This document shows positions 17,764-26,562 of a stretch of 64,000 nucleotides of DNA, one piece after another (position 1 is the first letter of the stretch; every line of letters starts with the position of its first letter). The notes beneath the pieces were generated by a model. That model saw only the letters and a list, made by a program, of their open reading frames with translations. It searched no databases and was not told the DNA's origin. This DNA comes from CAYYAQ01 sp964469555 (GTDB taxonomy: Bacteria > Planctomycetota > UBA1135 > UBA2386): NCBI GenBank assembly GCA_964469555.1, contig CAYYAQ010000003.1:33674-97673 (forward strand), given 5' to 3'. Made by a program: the position numbers and the translations under genes.

Positions 17764-18972
17764 ATGGCGTGCGTGTTGGTTCGGAAGCAGATCGAGATCG
17801 CCCGCGCGGCGATGCTTCGGGAGTTGTGCAGTCCCGTTCTCGGGTCCGGGAACAGCCTGGGCCGGCGCATCGTGGAATCTTGGGGGGTGGAACCCGTGGT
17901 CGAGACCCTCTCCGTTCGCAGCGCGTTCGACCTGTATCTTGCGGAGCGCGATTGGTCTGTGGGATCGGAGATCGTCATGTCCGGCGCGAACGTTCCGGAC
18001 ATGACGATCATCGCCAAGCACCACGGGCTGCGTGTTCGCGCGGTCGACTTTGATCTCTGTGAGCTGGCGCCAAGCGCGGACGCGTTCGCGCAGGCGATCG
18101 GTGCGCGCACGCGCGCAGTCGTGTTCACGCAGCTCTTCGGCGCCCTGGTCGACCTGACTCCGATTTCACGGCTCATCCGCGAACGCGACATCGATCTCGT
18201 CGAAGACGCGGCGCAGGCTTTCGATGGCAGCTATCGCGGATACCAACAAGCCACCGTGTCCATGTTCAGTTTCGGACCGATCAAGACCCTCACGGCGCTC
18301 GGCGGTGCCGTGTCGACGGTCCGCGACCCGAAACTCGCTGACGCGATGAGAGAGCGACTTCGGCGGCAACCCGCAGCCTCGGCGCTCGCGTTCCGCAAGC
18401 GACTCGCCAAGTACATCGTGCTGACCACCATGAGCAGGCCTTGGATCCTCGGCTTCATCTCCCGCCGTCTCGCTCGTCGTGGCCGCGATCTCGACGACCT
18501 CCTCTCCGAATCCGCTCGGAGCTTCGCCGGTCGTGATCTGATCTTCGCGATTCGGGAGCGACCGAGTCGACCGCAGCGAAGATTGCTGGCGCGTCGTCTG
18601 GCGGAAGCACACGTGACCGAGTTCCTGGCCCGGGCCGCGAAGGGCCGCCGGCTGGCCCAACGTCTCGGGGACCATGTAGACGTGCCGGGTCGTCCCGGCG
18701 TGGACCACGCGTACTGGGTGTTTCCCGTGCTGTGCGACAATCCTGGTGAACTCGTCGCCGCGCTACGGTCTCACGGATTCGACGCGACGCGACGCGCCAC
18801 GCTCGCTCCGATCGGTGCGGGCCTGCCGCGGCTCGAACGCGACTTCGGGCGGCTCGTCTACCTTCCGTTCGCAGCTAGTTACACAGACGCGGACCTGGAC
18901 CGACTCGCAGACGTGGTCGAGGTTCACGCCCGCGCGCGCGTCATCCCCGGGTCGTACAGCGGCGCGGTGTGA
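17764..18972 (+). CDS. DegT/DnrJ/EryC1 family PLP-dependent sugar aminotransferase
   Basis: About 402 aa from the ATG at 17764. Motifs of the family are V-E-D-A-A-Q-A-F (Asp148 binds the pyridine nitrogen) and S-F-G-P-I-K-T-L-T-A-L-G (Lys174 as PLP anchor), followed by G-G-A-V-S. A region rich in Arg (about 190-260) replaces the usual loop. These enzymes make amino sugars for surface polysaccharides or, in a few cases, act as dehydratases. No other sugar-nucleotide gene is nearby. Its last 49 nt overlap the convergent oxidoreductase gene. The true start is uncertain because the frame remains open and coding-like upstream. Confidence 0.75.
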   Translation: MACVLVRKQIEIARAAMLRELCSPVLGSGNSLGRRIVESWGVEPVVETLSVRSAFDLYLAERDWSVGSEIVMSGANVPDMTIIAKHHGLRVRAVDFDLCELAPSADAFAQAIGARTRAVVFTQLFGALVDLTPISRLIRERDIDLVEDAAQAFDGSYRGYQQATVSMFSFGPIKTLTALGGAVSTVRDPKLADAMRERLRRQPAASALAFRKRLAKYIVLTTMSRPWILGFISRRLARRGRDLDDLLSESARSFAGRDLIFAIRERPSRPQRRLLARRLAEAHVTEFLARAAKGRRLAQRLGDHVDVPGRPGVDHAYWVFPVLCDNPGELVAALRSHGFDATRRATLAPIGAGLPRLERDFGRLVYLPFAASYTDADLDRLADVVEVHARARVIPGSYSGAV

Positions 18973-21368
18973 ACCGAGCACGGGATCAAGGTTCCCGCGA
19001 CTTCCAACTCGTAGCGACCGCTCGTTACGAACTCACGATCCACTCCGCGTTCGTTTCGGATGTAACCGAGACCGATGGGCTTCCCGATGGTGTACCCAAA
19101 CCCACCGCTCGTTAGCCAACCGACACGCTCGCCGTTTCGGACGATCGTCTCGCGACCGAGCAGCACGACCTCCGGGTCGTCGACCGTGAAGTAGACGAGG
19201 CTCTTGTCGACGCGGTCGCCTCGCTTCTCGAGGACCTCCCTTCCGCAGAACGGCTCCTCGCTCCCGAGTTTCACCGCGAACCCCAACCCGGCCTCGAGCG
19301 GCGTGTAATCCGGGCTGATGTCCTTGCCCCAGATCTTGTAGCCCTTCTCGAGCCGGAGGGATTCGATCGCGCGATACCCCGCGTGTCGGATCCCAAACGC
19401 CCCGCCTGCCGCCAAGATCGCGTCGTAGACCCGTAGCGCGGACTCCGTCGGCACGTGAAGTTCCCAACCAAGCTCGCCGACGAACGTGACCCGCATCGCC
19501 AGGACATCTACGCCCGCGACTTCGATGTCTTGCCAGGTCATGAATGGGAACGAGTCATTCTCGAGATCGTTCGAGGACACCGTGCGGAGCAATTCCCGTG
19601 AGCGTGGTCCCATGACGCCGAGCACTGCGCGCTCCTCGGTCACGTCCACGAGCCGCACGTTCTGCCCGTCCTTGCATCCGCTGCGGATCCAGTGCGCATC
19701 ATGCGTTGCGTATCCCGTCCCAGTCACGACGTAGAACTCTTCTTCAGCCAGACGTGCCACCGTGAGATCGCACTCGATGCCCCCGCGGCGGTTCAACATC
19801 TGCGTGTAGGTGATCCGTCCGACCGGCTTGCGCACGTCGTTCGCACAGATCCACGAGAGAACGTCCTCCGCATCGGGTCCGGACACGAGGTACTTCGCGA
19901 ACGACGTCGAATCGAACAACGCCACGGCTTCGCGCGCCGCGCGGTGCTCGTCGCCGACGTGAGGGAACCAGTTCTGGTAGCCGTAGGTGTAGTTGTCCGC
20001 GGCGTCGACTCCCTGAGGTGCGAACCAGTTTGCGCGCTCCCAGCCCATCTTTTCGCCGAAGCAGGCTCCGGCGGCCACGAGGCGGTCGTAGAGCGGTGAC
20101 TTGCGCCGCGGACGCCCGACCTGGTGCTCCTCGTGGGGCCATGACATCGTGTAGTGGCGGGAGTACGCCTCCAGCGTTCGCTCTCGCGCCCAGTCCGCAT
20201 CCCGGTGGTGTTCGCCGAAACGCCGTATGTCGACCGGCCACAGGTTCGTGGATGGCTCACCCCCGACGATCCACTCTGCGAGTGCCTTGCCGGCACCGCC
20301 CGCTGCAGCGATGCCGAACGCATTGAACCCTGCGCCCACGAAGTAGTTCTTCACTTCGGGAGCTTCTCCCAGGATGAACGTGCCGTCGGGAGTGAACGCC
20401 TCCGGTCCGTTGATCAGCTGGCGCACACCGGCGTTGCCGAGCGCCGGCATGCGCGTGAACGCCTGCTCACCCAACGTCTCGAAGTGATCCCAGTTCGGAT
20501 CGATCAACTTGAACACCCAGTTGGTCGGGATGCCGTTCTTGGCCCACGGAATCGGATCGAGCTCGTAGCCGCCCATGATGATGCCGCCGACCTCTTCCTT
20601 GAAGTAGACCAGCCGATCCGGGTCGCGCAGCGTCGGGAGATCGGGTTTCACTCCATCGATGGGCTCCGTCACCATGAACTGGTGTTGCACCGGCTGGACC
20701 GGGACGCTGACACCGGCGAGTGCGCCGACTTCGCGAGCCCACATCCCCGCGCAGTTGACGAGGATCTCGCACTGGATCTCGCCCTGCGATGTTCGGACGC
20801 CCGAGACCGCGCCGTTCTCGAGGTGGACCGCCTCGACCGCGCAGCCCTCGATGCTGACGACGCCCACGTCTCGTGCGCCCTTCGCCATCGACCGCGCCAG
20901 ATCGCTCGGACTGACCTGGCCATCCGTCGGCAGGAACGCCGCGCCGACGAGATCGGAGATGTCCATTAGCGGCCAGAGCTCGAGCGCTTCCTTCGGCGAC
21001 AGAAGGTGCATCTCCAGTCCGAAGCTGCGGGCGGTTGTCGCCTGGCGGCACACTTCTGTCCACCGCTCCGCGTTGCAGGCGAGACGCAGTCCGCCGTTCT
21101 GACGCCATCCGGTGGCTTGCCCGGTCTCCTCCTCGAGCTTGTCGTAGAGTTCGACGCTGTACTTCAGCAGCTGCGTGATGCTCGCCGAGCTGCGGAGCTG
21201 TCCGACGAGTCCCGCCGCGTGGAACGTCGATCCGCCGGTCAGCTGCCCACGCTCGAGGATGACGACGTCGCGGTGTCCCAGCTTCGCCAGGTGGTAGCCC
21301 ACGCTGCACCCCACGATCCCGCCTCCGACGATGACGGTCTGCGCGTGGGAAGGTAGTGGCGTGCTCAT
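18924..21368 (-). CDS. FAD-dependent oxidoreductase with GcvT domain (dimethylglycine/sarcosine dehydrogenase-like)
   Basis: 814 aa. The N-terminal DAO domain starts with the dinucleotide motif V-I-V-G-G-G-I-V-G-C (about 12-21) and contains G-S-T-F-H-A-A-G, the region around the usual covalent flavin-attachment site. From about residue 430 the C-terminal half is a GcvT/aminomethyltransferase-type folate-binding domain (YLVSGPDAEDVLSWI, LGVMGPRSRELL, PLEAGLGFAVK). Such enzymes oxidatively demethylate N-methylated glycines or related amines and pass the C1 unit to tetrahydrofolate. The ATG overlaps the stop of the upstream HAD gene by 4 nt, so the two are translationally coupled. Earlier in-frame codons only mirror the HAD gene. 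Confidence 0.9.
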   Translation of the reverse strand: MSTPLPSHAQTVIVGGGIVGCSVGYHLAKLGHRDVVILERGQLTGGSTFHAAGLVGQLRSSASITQLLKYSVELYDKLEEETGQATGWRQNGGLRLACNAERWTEVCRQATTARSFGLEMHLLSPKEALELWPLMDISDLVGAAFLPTDGQVSPSDLARSMAKGARDVGVVSIEGCAVEAVHLENGAVSGVRTSQGEIQCEILVNCAGMWAREVGALAGVSVPVQPVQHQFMVTEPIDGVKPDLPTLRDPDRLVYFKEEVGGIIMGGYELDPIPWAKNGIPTNWVFKLIDPNWDHFETLGEQAFTRMPALGNAGVRQLINGPEAFTPDGTFILGEAPEVKNYFVGAGFNAFGIAAAGGAGKALAEWIVGGEPSTNLWPVDIRRFGEHHRDADWARERTLEAYSRHYTMSWPHEEHQVGRPRRKSPLYDRLVAAGACFGEKMGWERANWFAPQGVDAADNYTYGYQNWFPHVGDEHRAAREAVALFDSTSFAKYLVSGPDAEDVLSWICANDVRKPVGRITYTQMLNRRGGIECDLTVARLAEEEFYVVTGTGYATHDAHWIRSGCKDGQNVRLVDVTEERAVLGVMGPRSRELLRTVSSNDLENDSFPFMTWQDIEVAGVDVLAMRVTFVGELGWELHVPTESALRVYDAILAAGGAFGIRHAGYRAIESLRLEKGYKIWGKDISPDYTPLEAGLGFAVKLGSEEPFCGREVLEKRGDRVDKSLVYFTVDDPEVVLLGRETIVRNGERVGWLTSGGFGYTIGKPIGLGYIRNERGVDREFVTSGRYELEVAGTLIPCSVHTAPLYDPGMTRARA

Positions 21369-22090
21369 GGTTGTGCTCCGATGTCGGTGATGACCCAGCC
21401 CTCGTCGAGAGCGGTTCGTCGAAGGGCATGATCGGGTTGGATTGCCCACTTGATGTCCTGGCTGAGTCGCAACATCTCGACGTCGAGCCCCGAGTTGCCG
21501 GCTGCGAGAAACACCCCCGCGCACCCGGCGTCTCTCAGCCTCTGGGCCTTGCCTTCGCCGTACGTGGGCACGCCGGAGTGGCGACCGGTGAACCGACCGT
21601 CCGCGTCCACTTCGAGCTCGAGCGCGAGGATCCGGTCCGGGAGAACCGGCAGGTGCCGCGGCAGCGGGTCCAGCACGATGCGCGGCGTTCCCGAGACGAC
21701 GAACACGTCGAAGCCCAGGTCGTCCAACCACGAAATCGCGTCCACGACCGATTGGATCCACGCACGGCTTCCGGCCTCCTGCCAGAACGTGGAGACGTGC
21801 TGGCGAATGGTGGCATCCTCGATTCCGGTGTAGAACCGCAGGATTTCCAAGCAGCCCGCCGCGGGGTCCGACGCGTTCGTCGCGACGTAGTCACTCCACA
21901 GAGCGCCATCGAAGTGCCCCTTCTGGATCATCCATTGCACGAAGTCCTCGGACACGTCGCCGCTCCAGAGTGTCCCGTCGGCGTCGAAGACAGCTGCGCA
22001 CGGTCCGCGGTGCGAAGAAAGCCGAAGGAGGGCGTCTGGAAACGTGGCTATTTTAGAACCTCGAGGATGTTGGAGTAGTCGTCGGTCCAC
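21365..22090 (-). CDS. HAD-family phosphatase (PSPase-like)
   Basis: 241 aa. HAD motif I is V-F-D-A-D-G-T-L-W (Asp36 nucleophile, Asp38 acid/base), motif II is V-V-S-G-T-P, and motif III/IV lies around A-A-G-N-S-G-L-D. The cap of about 100 residues between motif I and II resembles the phosphoserine phosphatase/SerB group. The substrate is unknown; by position it may act on a phosphorylated intermediate of the amine pathway. The only available start codon is the ATG at 22090, which overlaps the end of the preceding gene by 43 nt. The oxidoreductase gene starts within its stop codon. Confidence 0.8.
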   Translation of the reverse strand: MDRRLLQHPRGSKIATFPDALLRLSSHRGPCAAVFDADGTLWSGDVSEDFVQWMIQKGHFDGALWSDYVATNASDPAAGCLEILRFYTGIEDATIRQHVSTFWQEAGSRAWIQSVVDAISWLDDLGFDVFVVSGTPRIVLDPLPRHLPVLPDRILALELEVDADGRFTGRHSGVPTYGEGKAQRLRDAGCAGVFLAAGNSGLDVEMLRLSQDIKWAIQPDHALRRTALDEGWVITDIGAQP

Positions 22091-24291
22091 GTGCGCCTCT
22101 TTGGGTCTTTTTTGATCCAGAGCCAGCGTTGATCGGCTTCGATCGGTCCGAGGTCCGGGGCGCGGCGGGCGAGGACGACGTACTTCGTCTTTGTCTTCTT
22201 TCGCTGGATCTTATCATCCTCGTCGATCACGCTGTCGTTCCGCGCTGCCGCGACGAGCCCGAGGTCCGCCGCGATGCCAGCGAGGACAGGCGTGAGTTGC
22301 AGGTATCGGTTCGTCACGTGGAAAGCGAGGATGCCGCCGGGCGCCAGCCTCTGTAGGTACAGTTCGACCGCCTCCTTGGTGATCAGGTGGACGGGGATGG
22401 CATCGGAACTGAACGCATCCAGGATGATCGCCGTGTAGGTCGTGCCGGTCTTCGCCAACTGAAGGCGCGCGTCGCCGATGAAGAAGTCGATCTCGGCCTT
22501 GCTGTTCTGGATGTTCGTGAACAGCTCCGGGTTCGTGGCGATCTTCACGACTTCAGGATCGATCTCGTAGAACGTCATCTTCCAGCCCTCCCGCCCCGCG
22601 GATGCGAGCGTCCCGCTGCCGAGGCCGACGCACGCGAGGTGAATCGGGCCTGGTTTCTGGGCCGTAGCGGTGAGGATGTCGCCGATCGGTCCGGTCTTGG
22701 TGTAGTAGACGGTGGTCTGCGACGCCCAGGGTTCCTGGGTGTACTGGCTGCCGTGCAGGGTTGTTCCGTGGTACAGGTGGTGCCAGTACCAGGTTCCGGA
22801 CTGTTCGTTTACGACCTTGTAGACGCCGAAGAACGTGCGCTCCCGGTGCAGGCGATCCTCGAGGTTCAGGATCTCCGGCGCCGCGAACAGGATCGAGACC
22901 GCGACGACGAAGCGCCATCGACCGCTCGCGACGAACAGGCATACTGCCGCCGTTACGAACGCCACCCCGGTTGCGAACGGTTGAGGTTCCATTCCGAAGA
23001 ACACGAAGAGAATGAACAGGATCGCGACGACGTCGGTCAGGGTCGGCACGAGCGGGTTCCGAGGCACGGTCTTCCCGTCTTTGTTTGTGCGTTTCCGCGT
23101 CGGGCGCAAGATGCAGGCGGCCACGATCGCGATCGGGTATTCGGCGACCCAGTCGAACACAACTGGGGCGAGGAGGGCGTTGAACACCCCGCCGAGCGCT
23201 CCGCCGACCGACACCAGCAAATAGAACTCGGTCAACCGGCTCGCGTGCGGTCGTTCCCGCGCCAGGCGACCGTGGCAGGCGAGTGCGATGACCGCGAGCG
23301 CTGACAAGTGCACCGCCGCGATCAAGAGGACTGCTCTCTCGTTGTTCGTGAACTCGGCGGTGATGGCCTTGAATCCGGCTGTGTCCGTGAACGCGGCGGC
23401 GATGGGTTTCCATCCGACTGTCATCACGGTGGCGATCGTCACCGCGACGACGGGGACGAGCGCTTCCATGCCCCGGGTCACCGGGCGTCCCCAACTCGTG
23501 AACGCGACGACGAATGTCCCCAGATAGATCGCGAGCGGGATGACCCAGAACAATGGCGTGGTCGCGATATCAGTGGTCACGTGCTGAGTGACGCCGAGCA
23601 TCAGGCTCGATGGCACGAAGGCGAGCGCGATCCAGAGGAGGCGTTGCTGGACGGAGACTCCGGTCGATCTCGGCTCTTCAGCTTGCTGGCTCGTGGCTTG
23701 GGCCGTCCCGCGGGAGGATGCGAGCCGGCCGCATGCCAGCGCGAGAAGTGCGAACACCCCGAAACCGATTGACCAGCTGTCGAGTTGGACGGGAATCGCC
23801 AGATTGGGCTCCACCAAGAACGGGTATCCGAGCAGCGCGAGCATGCTGCCGGCGTTGCTCGCGGCGTACAGGAAGTACGGATCGGACGCCCAGCGGTGGT
23901 TGGTCCCGGCGAACCACCGCTGCAACAGGGGGCTCGCCGATGCCAGGACGAAGAACGGCGCGCCGACGCTGGTCGCGAGCGTGGTCAGCGCCCAGGCATT
24001 TGGTGATTGGTCCGGTGCCGCGTTCTCTCCGATTCCGATAGGCAGCGTGATCGCTGCGACGACCATGACGCACACGTGCACGATCAACTCGACGCGGCAG
24101 CTCTTCAGCTTCGCGAGCAGGTGTGCGTAGAGGTAGCCGCCGAGGAGTGCGATCTGAAAGAACACCATGCAGGTGTTCCACACGGCTGGACTGCCGCCGA
24201 GCATCGGCAGCAACTCCTTCGCGATCATCGGTTGCACCAGGAACAACAGGCTGGCGCCGGAGAAGATGGCGATGACGAACAGGATCAGCAT
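22048..24291 (-). CDS. Fused membrane / spermidine-synthase-like protein
   Basis: 747 aa. The first about 480 residues contain around a dozen transmembrane helices, starting with MLILFVIAIFSGASLLFLVQ. The last about 250 residues form a Rossmann methyltransferase-like spermidine synthase domain with V-G-L-G-S-G-T-L-A, Y-E-I-D-P-E-V-V, and I-L-D-A-F-S-S-D-A-I-P. This two-part arrangement is a known but functionally undefined family. The polyamine-making activity of the catalytic domain is not certain, since the loop after the Asp of LDAF differs from SpeE. The ATG at 24291 begins the first hydrophobic helix. It reads away from the aldehyde dehydrogenase gene and overlaps the HAD gene downstream. 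Confidence 0.85.
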   Translation of the reverse strand: MLILFVIAIFSGASLLFLVQPMIAKELLPMLGGSPAVWNTCMVFFQIALLGGYLYAHLLAKLKSCRVELIVHVCVMVVAAITLPIGIGENAAPDQSPNAWALTTLATSVGAPFFVLASASPLLQRWFAGTNHRWASDPYFLYAASNAGSMLALLGYPFLVEPNLAIPVQLDSWSIGFGVFALLALACGRLASSRGTAQATSQQAEEPRSTGVSVQQRLLWIALAFVPSSLMLGVTQHVTTDIATTPLFWVIPLAIYLGTFVVAFTSWGRPVTRGMEALVPVVAVTIATVMTVGWKPIAAAFTDTAGFKAITAEFTNNERAVLLIAAVHLSALAVIALACHGRLARERPHASRLTEFYLLVSVGGALGGVFNALLAPVVFDWVAEYPIAIVAACILRPTRKRTNKDGKTVPRNPLVPTLTDVVAILFILFVFFGMEPQPFATGVAFVTAAVCLFVASGRWRFVVAVSILFAAPEILNLEDRLHRERTFFGVYKVVNEQSGTWYWHHLYHGTTLHGSQYTQEPWASQTTVYYTKTGPIGDILTATAQKPGPIHLACVGLGSGTLASAGREGWKMTFYEIDPEVVKIATNPELFTNIQNSKAEIDFFIGDARLQLAKTGTTYTAIILDAFSSDAIPVHLITKEAVELYLQRLAPGGILAFHVTNRYLQLTPVLAGIAADLGLVAAARNDSVIDEDDKIQRKKTKTKYVVLARRAPDLGPIEADQRWLWIKKDPKRRTWTDDYSNILEVLK

Positions 24292-24367
24292 CGAGTGTTT
24301 CGGATCAGAACTTTCCCATCCGAAACACCAGTGTGCGGTCGCGACTCGAAAAGTGCACTGACCATTC

Positions 24368-24404
24368 TTCTTTCGATACCGTGCCTCACACAGTATCGAA
24401 AGAA
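24368..24404. promoter_or_regulatory. Perfect 12-bp inverted repeat between divergent genes
   Basis: ttctttcgatac (24368-24379) is repeated as its exact reverse complement at 24393-24404, with a 13-nt spacer. It lies 20 nt before the rightward aldehyde dehydrogenase start and 77 nt before the leftward membrane spermidine-synthase-like start, that is, in the shared promoter zone. The position and symmetry fit an operator for a dimeric repressor controlling both directions. A stem-loop in the leader is the alternative. No regulator gene is close. Confidence 0.55.
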
Positions 24405-24423
24405 AAACAGTCTGGGCTAGTCT

Positions 24424-25776
24424 GTGCGCGTGACGCTGATTGTGCGCAGTCCATTCTCCCGAGAGCTCGTCGCCGAGTTGCCGTTCACGTCTGACGACGA
24501 GCTGCGGTCGATCGTTGCGGATGCGCGCGAGGCGCTCTCCGGTTGGCAGCACGCCTCGGTCGCGGAGCGAGCCGCGCCGATCCTCGATGGCTTGCAGCAT
24601 TTTCGCCGCCACCGCGACGAGATCGCGCGGGAGATTTCCCAACAGATGGGCAAACCCGTCCGCGAGGCCCTCGGCGAGGTCGATGGGATGCTCGAACGGG
24701 CGGAATACATGATCTCGATCGCCGAGGAGTGCCTGGCGGCAGACATCCTGCCCGAAAAGCAGGGCTTCCATCGGCGCATCGAGCACGAACCGCTCGGGGT
24801 CGTCCTCGATCTCGCGGCCTGGAACTACCCTCTGCTGATCGCGGTCAACGTCGTCGTCCCGGCGCTGTTGGCAGGCAACGTCGTCCTGCTCAAGCACAGC
24901 GCGAAGACGCCGCTGTGCGCCCGCCACTTCGGCCATGCGTTCCCGAACGTCTCCGTGCTCGTGTTGAGTCACGATCAGACGGCTCAGCTCATCCGTGGGC
25001 CGGACCTGGATCACGTCGCTTTCACGGGTTCGGTCGAGGGCGGTCGCAAGGTTCTTCGGCACGCGGCCTGCTCGGAACGGTTCCTCGATACCGGACTGGA
25101 ACTCGGCGGGAAGGACCCGGCCTACATTGCCGCGGATGCCGACCTCGAGTTCGCGGTTCAGAACGTCGTGGAGGGCGCGTGCTACAACGCCGGCCAATCC
25201 TGCTGCGCCATCGAGCGCGTCTACGTGCACCGTGATCTCTACGAGGACTTCCTCGACCGCGCGGCAGTCGAATTACGCGCGTTCGAGCTCGGTGACCCGT
25301 TGCAGGACTCGACGACGATGGGGCCCATGGCGAGCGCGAGCGCCCTCGGATTCCTCGAGGAGCAGGTGGCGGAAGCCGTCAAACGTGGCGCGCGCGTTCT
25401 GCTCGGTGGCAAGTCGGAGGGACCGTTCTTCCTGCCGACCCTCTTGGCGGACTGCGCGAACGACATGCGCGTCGTGCAAGAAGAGAGCTTCGGCCCGCTC
25501 GTGCCGGTGTTGCCCGTCGACGGCGATGACGACGCGCTCGAGAAGATGAATGACTCACGCTTCGGTCTCACCGCGTCCGTGTGGACGTCCGACCGCGAGC
25601 GTGCCGAAGTGTTCGCCCGCGAACTCCGCGCCGGCACCGTGTTCCAGAACCGATGCGACTACCTGGATCCGGCGCTGCCGTGGACGGGAGTGGGGGACAG
25701 CGGCAAGGGTTCGACCCTGTCGCGCTACGGCTTTTTGCACCTCACGCGGCGCAAGGCGATCCACTTCCGGGAGTGA
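24424..25776 (+). CDS. NAD(P)-dependent aldehyde dehydrogenase (succinate-semialdehyde-type)
   Basis: 450 aa. ALDH motifs in order: cofactor/substrate segment A-W-N-Y-P-L (about 137-142), H-V-A-F-T-G-S-V-E-G-G, the general-base Glu in L-E-L-G-G-K-D-P, and the nucleophile in G-Q-S-C-C-A-I-E-R. The C-terminus has E-E-S-F-G-P. The family oxidises aldehydes to acids. In the context of PuuA- and PuuD-like genes 1-3 kb downstream, gamma-glutamyl-aminoaldehyde or succinate semialdehyde is the likely substrate type, but this is inference. Start: GTG at 24424; a second GTG two codons later is possible. It is divergent from the spermidine-synthase-like gene across a perfect palindrome. Confidence 0.88.
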   Translation: MRVTLIVRSPFSRELVAELPFTSDDELRSIVADAREALSGWQHASVAERAAPILDGLQHFRRHRDEIAREISQQMGKPVREALGEVDGMLERAEYMISIAEECLAADILPEKQGFHRRIEHEPLGVVLDLAAWNYPLLIAVNVVVPALLAGNVVLLKHSAKTPLCARHFGHAFPNVSVLVLSHDQTAQLIRGPDLDHVAFTGSVEGGRKVLRHAACSERFLDTGLELGGKDPAYIAADADLEFAVQNVVEGACYNAGQSCCAIERVYVHRDLYEDFLDRAAVELRAFELGDPLQDSTTMGPMASASALGFLEEQVAEAVKRGARVLLGGKSEGPFFLPTLLADCANDMRVVQEESFGPLVPVLPVDGDDDALEKMNDSRFGLTASVWTSDRERAEVFARELRAGTVFQNRCDYLDPALPWTGVGDSGKGSTLSRYGFLHLTRRKAIHFRE

Positions 25777-25792
25777 GAGGCGTCACTCCGGA
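25766..25792. terminator. Probable bidirectional terminator stem between convergent genes
   Basis: tccgggagtga (25766-25776) pairs with tcactccgga (25783-25792), leaving a one-base bulge and a 6-nt loop. The two arms contain the stop codons of the converging aldehyde dehydrogenase and SDR genes. There is no T tract, so termination efficiency cannot be judged. Confidence 0.45.
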
Positions 25793-26562
25793 GTCACGTA
25801 CGCCGCGGTGATCCCTCCGTCGACGTTGAACGTCGACCCGGTGATGTACGACGACTCATCGGACGCGAGGAACAGCGCGGATTGCGCCATCTCTTTGGCT
25901 TCGCCGAACCGACCGATCGGGATGTGCACCAAGCGTCGCTGCTTCTTCTCCTCGGTGTCGAGGAACTTCATCAAGAGCTCTGTGCGCAGCGGACCGGGAC
26001 AGAGCGCGTTGACCCGGATGTTCTCGCGCGCGTGGATCACCGCGAGCTCGCGCGTCATCGCGAGCACGCCGCCTTTGCTCGCGGTGTAGGCGAGCTGCGG
26101 CGTGGCCGCGCCGAGCTGAGCCACGAACGACGCGGTGTTGATGATCGATCCGCCGCCGGCGCGACGCAGCGCCGGGATGCCGAACTTGCAGCCCAGGAAC
26201 ACGCCTTTGAGGTTGACCGACATCGTCAGGTCCCACACGGCTTCCTCGGTGGAGGTGGCATCGCCGTCGTCCGTGTGCATGATTCCGGCGTTGTTGAACA
26301 CGACGTCGAGTCGACCGAATGTGGACTCGGCGACCGCGACCATCGCTTCGCAATCCGCGGCGACGGACACGTCGGCCCGCTTGAAGATCGCCTCGCCGCC
26401 GGTCGCGGTGATCGATTCCACGGTCTTTTGCCCCTCGTCCTCGGTCAGGTCGACGGCGACGACGCGCGCGCCTTCCGACGCGAAGAGCAGGGCCGACTGC
26501 CGACCGATGCCGCTCGCCGCGCCCGTGATCAATGCCACCTTTCCTTCCAGTCGTGCCGTCAT
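25783..26562 (-). CDS. Short-chain dehydrogenase/reductase (SDR)
   Basis: 259 aa, classical SDR. Nucleotide-binding motif T-G-A-A-S-G-I-G (about 13-20), N-N-A-G (about 89-92), catalytic Ser in N-T-A-S-F, and Y-T-A-S-K (Tyr and Lys). The C-terminus ends with the common F-N-V-D-G-G. An acidic residue after strand 2 (V-V-A-V-D) favours NAD(H). The substrate is unknown. The ATG at 26562 lies inside the end of the upstream PuuD-like gene (4-nt overlap), which makes it the last gene of a four-gene operon with a small-molecule kinase, glutamine-synthetase-like and PuuD-like genes. Confidence 0.88.
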   Translation of the reverse strand: MTARLEGKVALITGAASGIGRQSALLFASEGARVVAVDLTEDEGQKTVESITATGGEAIFKRADVSVAADCEAMVAVAESTFGRLDVVFNNAGIMHTDDGDATSTEEAVWDLTMSVNLKGVFLGCKFGIPALRRAGGGSIINTASFVAQLGAATPQLAYTASKGGVLAMTRELAVIHARENIRVNALCPGPLRTELLMKFLDTEEKKQRRLVHIPIGRFGEAKEMAQSALFLASDESSYITGSTFNVDGGITAAYVTPE

